Notes under the pieces: generated by a model
Told to the model about the DNA's origin: nothing
The model's input: the letters and a program-made list of their open reading frames with translations, nothing else
The model's database searches: none
DNA from: Clostridiales bacterium UBA4696
Lineage (GTDB): Bacteria > Bacillota > Clostridia > Oscillospirales > Oscillospiraceae
Assembly: GCA_002404795.1 (NCBI GenBank)
Contig: DHKK01000003.1
Location: 1-8,745 of the forward strand
DNA length: 8,745 bases
Direction of reading: 5' to 3'
Part shown: piece after piece, positions 1 through 5,119 of the stretch
Layout: every line of letters begins with the position of its first letter
Numbering within the stretch: position 1 is the first letter of the stretch
Program-made: the position numbers and the translations under genes

Positions 1-9
1 AGGGGAGCC
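1..9. repeat. 3' tip of a further palindromic repeat copy, cut by the window edge
   Basis: The first nine bases, AGGGGAGCC, equal the last nine bases of the right arms of copies A (ends 137) and C (ends 3732). The next bases, TTGGGTGCGGGCG, resemble the flank after copy C (TTGGGCGCTGCGGCGGG). This suggests a tandem neighbour of copy A whose body lies outside the window. The match is short, so this is tentative. Confidence 0.4.
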
Positions 10-29
10 TTGGGTGCGGGCGTAAAAAA

Positions 30-137
30 GCCTCCCCTTGCAGGGGAGGTGGCACGCGGAGCGTGACGGAGAGGTTGTGACAAATTTGCGGCAACCTCTC
101 AGTCTGCTGCGCAGACAGCTCCCCTGGAAGGGGAGCC
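30..137. repeat. Palindromic intergenic repeat, copy A (108 bp)
   Basis: Two arms of about 45-50 nt in inverted orientation flank a short core. Reading inward from the left: an outer hairpin (CCTCCCC/GGGGAGG, 31-49), a small hairpin (CACGC-GGA-GCGTG, 53-65), then GAGAGGTTG (69-77), which pairs with CAACCTCTC (92-100) around a 14-nt core. The right arm has its own small hairpin (GTCTGC-TGC-GCAGAC, 102-116) and an outer hairpin (GCTCCCC/GGGGAGC) ending in six T at 138-143. On the minus strand the left outer hairpin is also followed by a T-run (A24-A29 on plus). Both ends therefore look like outward-facing intrinsic terminators. The same element recurs at 3062-3191 and 3606-3732. It resembles dispersed REP/MITE-like repeats; I cannot assign it to a named family. 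Confidence 0.88.
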
Positions 138-152
138 TTTTTTGCGCCCGGC

Positions 153-168
153 GGGCGCTGCGGCGGGA
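153..168 (+). repeat. 16-nt direct repeat next to copy A
   Basis: GGGCGCTGCGGCGGGA occurs here and again identically at 3735-3750, in each case just right of a palindromic repeat. Here it is separated from copy A by a T-run and a GCGCCC-GGC-GGGCGC hairpin (144-158). At copy C it follows within 3 nt. It suggests that homology between the copies extends beyond the inverted arms. Confidence 0.6.
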
Positions 169-186
169 AGGGGCGGGGGCGGCGGG
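165..186 (+). other. G-quadruplex-type G-run cluster
   Basis: Four runs of at least three G lie at 165-167, 170-173, 175-179 and 184-186, with loops of 2, 1 and 4 nt. This fits the usual G3N1-7 pattern on the plus strand. It sits directly downstream of the T-tract of the minus-strand terminator at 187-214, so the G-rich strand would be the template for read-through from the S-layer gene. Folding is inferred from the motif only. Confidence 0.5.
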
Positions 187-214
187 AAAAAAAGAGGCCC
201 CCGGAGGGGCCTCT
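187..214 (-). terminator. Intrinsic terminator of the S-layer gene
   Basis: On the minus strand a perfect 9-bp GC-rich stem (AGAGGCCCC, 193-201, with GGGGCCTCT, 206-214) and a 4-nt loop are followed by seven T (the A-run at 187-193 on plus). It lies about 55 nt beyond the stop codon at 269-271 and is a textbook rho-independent terminator. Confidence 0.93.
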
Positions 215-268
215 CTTAAGTGCTTGAGGGGTTTTTTCTGTTTATTGTGGATTATTCCTTATTCAGGA

Positions 269-2917
269 TTAGCCAACGATGTAGATGCCATCAACTGCAT
301 CGGAGATGCCATTGACAACCTGAACACTCTGGCCAACTTCAAGGTCCTTAGCCGCTGCGGCTTCAACAGTGATGCCGGTAGCGTCATAGATCTTGGTGGT
401 GCTGGTGATAGCGATGTCGTAGTAGACGTTGCCAGCAACAGTCATCGCGGACAGATCGCCCGAAATGCTGGTGATCTGGCCCTGGATGTACTTGCCTTCC
501 TGCGCAACAATCGGAGTTGCAAGAGAGACGAAGGTCATGTAGACAACGCCAGTCTCGGGATCAGTAGCAGTCGTGAACTTGTACAGACCCTTCGCAGCAG
601 CAGCGCCGCCAGCCGGATACAGGCCGGTAACATCGTCAGCCTTGACATTGACGAGCTTCTCTTCGCCGTTGACATAGACTGCAATCAGCTCATAGCCATC
701 AGCCCAGTAGTGAGCTTCCCAAGACGGAACAAAGCCAGTGACGGACTCGCCTTCGTAGCAAACACCGCCCAGATAGACATACTCAGCATAAGCGTTAGCT
801 GCACTGGTAGCAAACGGAGTCTCTGCCGGGTAGACATAGTCGATGTAAGTAGCGGTCAGGCCGGGCAGTGCACTGTAGCCAGTGAACTCCTCGTAGGTGC
901 CGTCAGCCTTCTGGACAAGGAACTTCGTAGCCTCGGAAACCTTGACAGAAGCATACTGAGTCGTGCCACGCTTCAGAGTGATATAAGCCTTACCAGCGTT
1001 GTGGACAAAGATGCCCGCAACAGCGGTCTGCGTGCCGTTAGCAGCGGTGTCTTCGCCAACGTACTCCAGCTCATAAGCGCCCTTCGCGTTAACCTGATAA
1101 GTGTAAATCTTGTTGTAGACCTTGGTGTTGAGCTTCTTGTTCTGCGCAACAGTAGTCTCAGCATTAGCCTCGGTGAAGAAGCCTTCAACCTGAGCAACAG
1201 TAACAGCCTCGATCTTCTTAGCAGCGAAGTCGACCAGATCAGCCTTCACAGCATACTTGCCGGTAGCAGCATCGTAAGCGGACCAGATACCATCAACAAC
1301 AACATAAGATGCAGCAGTGGAATCGGGCAGGCAGCCGATGACGTTGCCATAGGTATCATAGAAGAAGGTGTACTTGTCAGCATTGTTGTAGATGTAGTGA
1401 GCACGTGCATAGTTGTTGACGAAGCCCCATGCATCAGCAACATAAGTGCCATCGATACGGGTCATGGACGGATCAGCCTTAGCGTCGCCCTTAGCGCCGT
1501 TCAGAGTAGCAACCTTGCCTTCAGTCTTTTCAGCAGTGATGACCTTACCATTGCTGTAGTCGACAGCGGCCTCGAGGACCTTGCCATCATCATTGGTGAC
1601 AGCAGCCTTGACCTTCCAAGAAACCTTAACCAGAGCGTAGTCGCCCTTTGCGAATGCGTCGCTTGCAAAGTCGCGAGCATATGCATTAGCATCGGTGTAG
1701 GTCATGAAGTAGTCAGGAGTAGCAGTCGGTCTGCCGTAGATGTTAAGGGTAGCAGTGGTGGCTGCAGTATGCTTGGTAGTGGAAACAGCGGTAACGTTTG
1801 CGAGGAACTGAGAAATCTCAGTAACGCGGACCGTGCCGTCGTCCATAATGAACGCCTGAGTCAGGACGCCCTGACCACCGATTTCTTCGTTGGCACAAGC
1901 CTTATTAGTGGCGTGCTTATAAACAGTCCACAGTTCGTCGTGCTGGCCGCCGTTCTGGTAGACATGCTCCTTGGTGAGGCCCTTGCTGGAAGTCTCGGCA
2001 ATGCCGAAGTCCTTCAGCAGCTGGCAAGCGGTCGTCTTGGTGGTGTACTCAGCAACAGGAGTATCCATGTAGAAGCCGCTCCAGGAACGATAAACGAACT
2101 TGTAGCCCGGACGCATGAAAGCGTCATCGGTTCTGAAGATGGTGATACCCATCTTGCCGCCGAGGGTGTAGCCGGAAGCGGCGACAGACTCGTTGGAGAT
2201 GAAAGCAGAAGAGTAGTAAGCGTTCTTGACAATAGCGCCCGTAGCGTCCTTCTTAGCGTCAACGTAGTTGTTCTTAACCAGCTGGCCGTATTCAACCAGA
2301 TTCTTGGTCAGAGCGTTGAACAGGATCTGAGCAGCTTCGCCACGCTTCAGAGGAGCGACGGCCTTCCAGTCGTCAGCCAGACCATCGGTCAGGCCAACTT
2401 CGTTGGCGCGGTTCAGGACGTTGATGTCCCAGCCGGTGCCGGTGTAGCCTTCCTTGGCGGTGTCGAAGTTCAGGGTGGTGAGCATCAGCTTCAGGAACTG
2501 AACGCCGGTGACCTCACGCTTCGGCTCATAAGTGGTAGCGGTCATGCCATCAGCCAGGCCGGTGATGCGGCAGTAGTTGATGTAGGGCAGAGCCCAGCTG
2601 GTGTTGCAGTCGACAAACGGGTTCTGTGCGTTGGCGTACAGATCCGCGATGTCGGTGTCAATCCGGCTGTTGGTAGCCGCGTTGTGGACGATTGCCACAA
2701 TCTTGGCCGCCTGGGCGCGGTTGAAAGTTGCTTCGGGCTGGAACGAGCCATCAGTAAAGCCGTCCAGAATCCCGAGGCCGGACAGAATGTCAATTGCTGC
2801 AGCGTAATCGGTGTCAGCCTTGACATCTGTGTAGTCCTTTGCGCTAGCGACGGAGACGACGCCCATGATCATGACGACGGCCAGAACCAGCGCAAGAACC
2901 TTCTTCAGATTCTTCAT
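269..2917 (-). CDS. Secreted S-layer type protein with three SLH domains
   Basis: This gene encodes 882 residues. The start is ATG at 2915-2917, with AGGAGG (2926-2931) 8 nt upstream. Longer open frame above it runs through the promoter and a repeat, so it is not coding. Residues 1-26 form a signal peptide: basic MKNLKK, a hydrophobic core, and likely cleavage after Ala-Ser-Ala. Three SLH domains follow at about 27-78, 100-150 and 160-207, with the usual pattern of a DG turn and an RA/RE/RG motif (R67, R134, R192). SLH domains bind pyruvylated secondary wall polymers, so the protein should sit on the cell surface. Residues 210-882 are rich in Thr, Ala, Val and Tyr, probably beta-rich, with no domain I recognise; they contain four of the six cysteines. 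The gene has strong promoter, ribosome-site and terminator signals and is monocistronic. Its codon use avoids TTA, CTA and TCA entirely and it is less GC-rich than the genes to the right, as expected for an abundant protein. An S-layer or major surface protein is likely; its exact role is unknown. Confidence 0.93.
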   Translation of the reverse strand: MKNLKKVLALVLAVVMIMGVVSVASAKDYTDVKADTDYAAAIDILSGLGILDGFTDGSFQPEATFNRAQAAKIVAIVHNAATNSRIDTDIADLYANAQNPFVDCNTSWALPYINYCRITGLADGMTATTYEPKREVTGVQFLKLMLTTLNFDTAKEGYTGTGWDINVLNRANEVGLTDGLADDWKAVAPLKRGEAAQILFNALTKNLVEYGQLVKNNYVDAKKDATGAIVKNAYYSSAFISNESVAASGYTLGGKMGITIFRTDDAFMRPGYKFVYRSWSGFYMDTPVAEYTTKTTACQLLKDFGIAETSSKGLTKEHVYQNGGQHDELWTVYKHATNKACANEEIGGQGVLTQAFIMDDGTVRVTEISQFLANVTAVSTTKHTAATTATLNIYGRPTATPDYFMTYTDANAYARDFASDAFAKGDYALVKVSWKVKAAVTNDDGKVLEAAVDYSNGKVITAEKTEGKVATLNGAKGDAKADPSMTRIDGTYVADAWGFVNNYARAHYIYNNADKYTFFYDTYGNVIGCLPDSTAASYVVVDGIWSAYDAATGKYAVKADLVDFAAKKIEAVTVAQVEGFFTEANAETTVAQNKKLNTKVYNKIYTYQVNAKGAYELEYVGEDTAANGTQTAVAGIFVHNAGKAYITLKRGTTQYASVKVSEATKFLVQKADGTYEEFTGYSALPGLTATYIDYVYPAETPFATSAANAYAEYVYLGGVCYEGESVTGFVPSWEAHYWADGYELIAVYVNGEEKLVNVKADDVTGLYPAGGAAAAKGLYKFTTATDPETGVVYMTFVSLATPIVAQEGKYIQGQITSISGDLSAMTVAGNVYYDIAITSTTKIYDATGITVEAAAAKDLEVGQSVQVVNGISDAVDGIYIVG

Positions 2918-2940
2918 TTGGATTTCCTCCTGTTTAAATT

Positions 2941-2970
2941 TTACACATCGGAGCGAGGCCCCCTGTGTAA
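2941..2970 (-). promoter_or_regulatory. 5' UTR hairpin of the S-layer mRNA
   Basis: TTACACA (2941-2947) pairs with TGTGTAA (2964-2970) as a 7-bp stem, with further GC pairing possible in the 16-nt interior. From the promoter at 2982-3010 the transcript should begin near 2975, so the hairpin lies about 5 nt from the mRNA 5' end, upstream of the ribosome site. Such 5'-terminal hairpins are known to protect abundant mRNAs from decay; that role is inferred here. Confidence 0.6.
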
Positions 2971-2981
2971 TTTGTATCTGC

Positions 2982-3010
2982 ATTTTACAGCGCGGAGGGG
3001 CGGGAGTCAA
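2982..3010 (-). promoter_or_regulatory. Sigma-A promoter of the S-layer gene
   Basis: On the minus strand TTGACT (3005-3010) is followed after exactly 17 bp by TAAAAT (2982-2987). Each hexamer differs from the sigma-A consensus by one base. Upstream the DNA is AT-rich and carries two TTACAA copies (minus strand; 3025-3030 and 3036-3041) 11 bp apart, one helical turn, which may act as an UP element or a factor site. The predicted start is near 2975, giving a leader of about 58 nt. Confidence 0.88.
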
Positions 3011-3061
3011 GATGGTTTTGATGTTTGTAATTTGATTGTAACATTGGGGGGGCGTAACAAA

Positions 3062-3191
3062 GGCTCCCCTTCCAGGGGAGCTGGCACGCGGAGCGTGACT
3101 GAGAGGTTGTCGCCTCCTAGAATGTGCTTCTGTAGACGGGACAACCTCTCCGTCTCGGCTTCGCCGAGCCACCTCCCCTGAGAGGGGAGGC
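3062..3191. repeat. Palindromic intergenic repeat, copy B (130 bp)
   Basis: This copy has the same architecture as copy A: an outer hairpin (GCTCCCC/GGGGAGC) at the left, a small hairpin CACGC-GGA-GCGTG (3085-3097), GAGAGGTTGTC (3101-3111) pairing with GACAACCTCTC (3140-3150) around a 28-nt core, a small hairpin CTCGGC-TTC-GCCGAG (3154-3168), and an outer hairpin CCTCCCC/GGGGAGG ending in TTTT (3192-3195). It separates the S-layer promoter from the end of the DUF559 gene and could terminate transcripts from both sides. Confidence 0.88.
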
Positions 3192-3200
3192 TTTTACTGG

Positions 3201-3221
3201 GGCTCCCCTGGGAGGGGAGGC
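3201..3221. repeat. Solitary outer-hairpin remnant of the palindromic repeat
   Basis: CTCCCC (3203-3208) and GGGGAG (3214-3219) form a hairpin matching the outer tip of the repeat arms, without the rest of the arm. It touches the stop codon of the DUF559 gene (3223-3225) and could be a partial copy or the remains of one. Confidence 0.55.
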
Positions 3222-3222
3222 T

Positions 3223-3576
3223 TTATTTCATTCTTTTCTTTATCACTGCGTCGATATAGTCGCAGGTAGCGGGGAAGTTTTGGGTGAGGGCGTTATTGGG
3301 GATACGGAGGACGTGGAGACCGAGGGAGGTGAGGTAGGCGGTGCGGGCGGCGTCGTAGGACTGGGCGGCGGGCTCGCAGTGCTGGGAGCCGTCGAGTTCG
3401 ATGACCAGACTGGCCTGCATACAGAAAAAATCCACGATGTAGTTTCCGATCACACGCTGCTTATAGATATGTACCGGGTAGTCCCGCAGGAAGCCGTACC
3501 ACAGGCGGCGTTCTTCTTTGGTCATGCTTTTGCGGAGCGAACGGGCGTTTGGGATCAGGTCGCGGTTGGACTGCAT
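3223..3576 (-). CDS. DUF559 domain protein, putative Vsr/PD-(D/E)XK-fold endonuclease
   Basis: This gene encodes 117 residues. The start is ATG at 3574-3576, with AAGGAGGT (3582-3589) 5 nt upstream. A longer frame continues into repeat copy C but has no supporting signal. The protein opens with an R-x-L-R-K-x-M-T-x-E-E-x-x-LW helix (residues 12-26), followed by the family core: YKQRVIGNYIVDF (38-50), VIELDGSQH (58-66), YDAARTAYL (74-82) and HVLRIPNN (88-95). Candidate metal-binding or catalytic residues are D49, E60, D62 and H66. The length and motifs match small stand-alone DUF559 proteins, which are related in fold to very-short-patch repair endonucleases; their substrates are mostly unknown. 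The gene stands alone between two copies of the same palindromic repeat with no clear promoter of its own. It may be an orphan nuclease or carried cargo. The family call is firm; the activity is inferred. Confidence 0.88.
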   Translation of the reverse strand: MQSNRDLIPNARSLRKSMTKEERRLWYGFLRDYPVHIYKQRVIGNYIVDFFCMQASLVIELDGSQHCEPAAQSYDAARTAYLTSLGLHVLRIPNNALTQNFPATCDYIDAVIKKRMK

Positions 3577-3605
3577 AGGGTACCTCCTTTCTGAGCTCTC
3601 GTTGG

Positions 3606-3732
3606 GGCTCCCCTTGCAGGGGAGCTGGCGCCGTGAGGCGACTGAGAGGTTGTCGCGGGGTTTGGAGATGTGCGTGGGAAGAGACAACCTCTCAGTCACG
3701 CTTCGCGTGACAGCTCCCCTGGAAGGGGAGCC
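3606..3732. repeat. Palindromic intergenic repeat, copy C (127 bp)
   Basis: The left outer hairpin is GCTCCCC/GGGGAGC; the small hairpin is CGCC-GTGA-GGCG (3629-3640); GAGAGGTTGTC (3644-3654) pairs with GACAACCTCTC (3683-3693) around a 28-nt core. The right small hairpin is GTCACGC-TTC-GCGTGAC (3695-3711), followed by the outer hairpin GCTCCCC/GGGGAGC. The core has the same length as in copy B but is mostly different in sequence. TTGG occurs on both sides (3602-3605 and 3733-3736), a possible 4-bp target duplication, though TTGGG also follows the fragment at the window start. The element lies between the divergent DUF559 and AI-2E genes. Confidence 0.88.
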
Positions 3733-3734
3733 TT

Positions 3735-3750
3735 GGGCGCTGCGGCGGGA
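3735..3750 (+). repeat. 16-nt direct repeat next to copy C
   Basis: This is identical to 153-168, immediately right of palindromic copy C. See the entry at 153. Confidence 0.6.
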
Positions 3751-3797
3751 TTATATAAATATATTGTATCGTTTTCCTTTCCATGCGGCAAGTGGAA

Positions 3798-3826
3798 TTG
3801 CGGATTTTATAGAAGTATGATAGAAT
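3798..3826 (+). promoter_or_regulatory. Probable promoter of the AI-2E/SEDS/PBP unit
   Basis: TTGCGG (3798-3803) is followed after 17 bp by TAGAAT (3821-3826). The -10 box matches consensus at five of six positions; the -35 box is weak (three of six). A start near 3833 would give a leader of about 23 nt carrying the ribosome site at 3841-3848. This would exclude the upstream in-frame ATG at 3817 as the start codon. Confidence 0.55.
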
Positions 3827-3840
3827 GGAGAAAAACGGGT

Positions 3841-3848
3841 AAAGGAGA
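3841..3848 (+). promoter_or_regulatory. Ribosome site that selects a TTG start
   Basis: AAAGGAGA ends 7 nt before TTG at 3856-3858 (8 nt counted from GGAG). The only in-frame ATG nearby (3817) has no purine-rich site upstream and lies inside the promoter, so the TTG codon is the best start for the AI-2E gene. Confidence 0.65.
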
Positions 3849-3855
3849 ACGGGGT

Positions 3856-5100
3856 TTGGACGGGAAGCGGGACAAGGTTTATTTGCGGTGGGGGCTGACG
3901 GCGCTGGGGGTGATCTGCATCAGCGTGGTGCTGGTGGTGATCTTTACGGACCTGCCGGGGTTCTTTGGAGTGCTGCGGGGGTTGGAGGCGATCTTGGAGC
4001 CGCTGATCTTCGGGGTGGTATTCGCGTTTCTGCTGAACCCGATCGTGCGGTTCGTCGACACGCGGCTCGGGCCGCTGCTGCGGGGGAAGACGAAGTGGAA
4101 GGACTCGGCCGTGCGGAATGTGAGCCGCGGGGCGGGCGTGGTCACGGCGGTGGTCGTGGCGGCGCTGATCCTGTACGCGTTTTTCTCGATGCTGCTGCCG
4201 CAGCTGTATGAGAGCGTGGTCGGGATCGTGGGCAACGCGGAGAATTATTACTCGAGCATCGACCGGTGGGTCACGAACGTGCTGGAGGACAACCCGGAAA
4301 TTCAGGGGTACGTCGACTCGGCGCTGGGCAAGATCTATGAATTCATCAACAACTGGGTCACGACGACATTCCTGCAGGACGTGCAGAAGCTGCTGACGAC
4401 GGTGACGACGTCGGTGGTGGCGGTGGTGAAGAGTCTGATGAACGTGCTGATCGGGCTGGTCGCGTCGGTGTACATTCTGTGGTCGAAGGAGACGTTTCAG
4501 GCGCAGGGGAAGAAGATCATCGTGGCGGTGTTTTCGCGCAGGGGCGCGGATCACATTTTCTACCTCGGGCGGAATATTTACCGGGTATTCAACGGGTTCG
4601 TGATCGGCAAGATCGTCGATTCGGCGATCATCGGCGTGCTGTGCTACATCGGGATCATGATTTTGAAGATGCCGTATCCGGCGCTGATCGCAACGGTCAT
4701 CGGCGTGACGAACGTGATCCCGTTCTTCGGGCCGATCATCGGGCTGGTGCCGTGCGCGTTCCTCATTCTGCTGGTCAACCCGCTGCAGGCGTTTTATTTT
4801 GTGATCTTTATTCTGGTCTTGCAGCAGATCGACGGGAACGTGATCGGGCCGAAGATTTTGGGGAACACGGTGGGCATTTCCGGGTTCTGGGTGCTGGCGT
4901 CGATCACGATCGCGGCGAGTCTGTTCGGGTTCGCGGGGATGATCCTCGGGGTGCCGGTGTTCGCGATCATCTATCTGCTGATCTCCGACGCCGTCAACGA
5001 AAAGCTCCGGAAAAAGTCGCTCACGACCGACACGCGGGCCTATCGCGACATCCAGACCGTCGACGAGCTGCCGAAGGCGGAGGAATCGGGCGAAAAATAG
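3856..5100 (+). CDS. AI-2E family transporter-like membrane protein
   Basis: This gene encodes 414 residues from TTG at 3856 (ribosome site AAAGGAGA); an ATG 39 nt upstream is the alternative. It is a polytopic membrane protein with about eight hydrophobic segments, near 12-30, 43-62, 94-115, 182-209, 250-270, 274-300, 301-324 and 343-377. A soluble, probably extracellular, stretch lies at about 116-180. The C-terminal half carries the family signatures VTNVIPFFGPIIGLVP (284-299), QQIDGNVIGPKILG (323-336) and GMILGVPVFAII (361-372), typical of the TqsA/YdiK/PerM group (AI-2E_transport). Members have been linked to autoinducer-2 export and, in some bacteria, to Na+/Li+-H+ antiport; the substrate here cannot be read from sequence. 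The tail (380-414) is charged and cytosolic. The next gene starts 19 nt after the stop, so co-transcription with the cell-wall genes is likely. The family call is secure; the function is open. Confidence 0.92.
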   Translation: MDGKRDKVYLRWGLTALGVICISVVLVVIFTDLPGFFGVLRGLEAILEPLIFGVVFAFLLNPIVRFVDTRLGPLLRGKTKWKDSAVRNVSRGAGVVTAVVVAALILYAFFSMLLPQLYESVVGIVGNAENYYSSIDRWVTNVLEDNPEIQGYVDSALGKIYEFINNWVTTTFLQDVQKLLTTVTTSVVAVVKSLMNVLIGLVASVYILWSKETFQAQGKKIIVAVFSRRGADHIFYLGRNIYRVFNGFVIGKIVDSAIIGVLCYIGIMILKMPYPALIATVIGVTNVIPFFGPIIGLVPCAFLILLVNPLQAFYFVIFILVLQQIDGNVIGPKILGNTVGISGFWVLASITIAASLFGFAGMILGVPVFAIIYLLISDAVNEKLRKKSLTTDTRAYRDIQTVDELPKAEESGEK

Positions 5101-5119
5101 GCCAAATTTTGGAGAGCTT

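Noticed and set aside
30..137. CRISPR-like or tRNA-like reading of the repeats
   Set aside because: The units are inverted palindromes scattered between genes, with no regular spacers, and show no cloverleaf or tRNA consensus.
2918..3172. N-terminal extension of the S-layer protein by 85 residues
   Set aside because: The extension is read through the promoter, leader hairpin and repeat copy B; the ATG at 2917 is followed by a perfect signal peptide and preceded by AGGAGG.
38..3181. A 1047-codon plus-strand open frame across the S-layer gene
   Set aside because: It is exactly codon-opposed to a gene with a signal peptide, SLH domains, promoter, ribosome site and terminator. It begins inside repeat copy A and ends inside copy B, and has no recognisable domain.
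3577..3699. N-terminal extension of the DUF559 protein into copy C
   Set aside because: The extra 41 residues are translated repeat sequence; the ATG at 3576 has a strong ribosome site and gives the normal family length.
3751..3770. Alternative promoter in the AT-rich stretch after copy C
   Set aside because: TATATA-type boxes are present but no -35 hexamer at 16-18 bp spacing could be found.
3670..3855. N-terminal extension of the AI-2E protein
   Set aside because: It covers part of repeat copy C, an AT-rich spacer and the probable promoter, and has no ribosome site.
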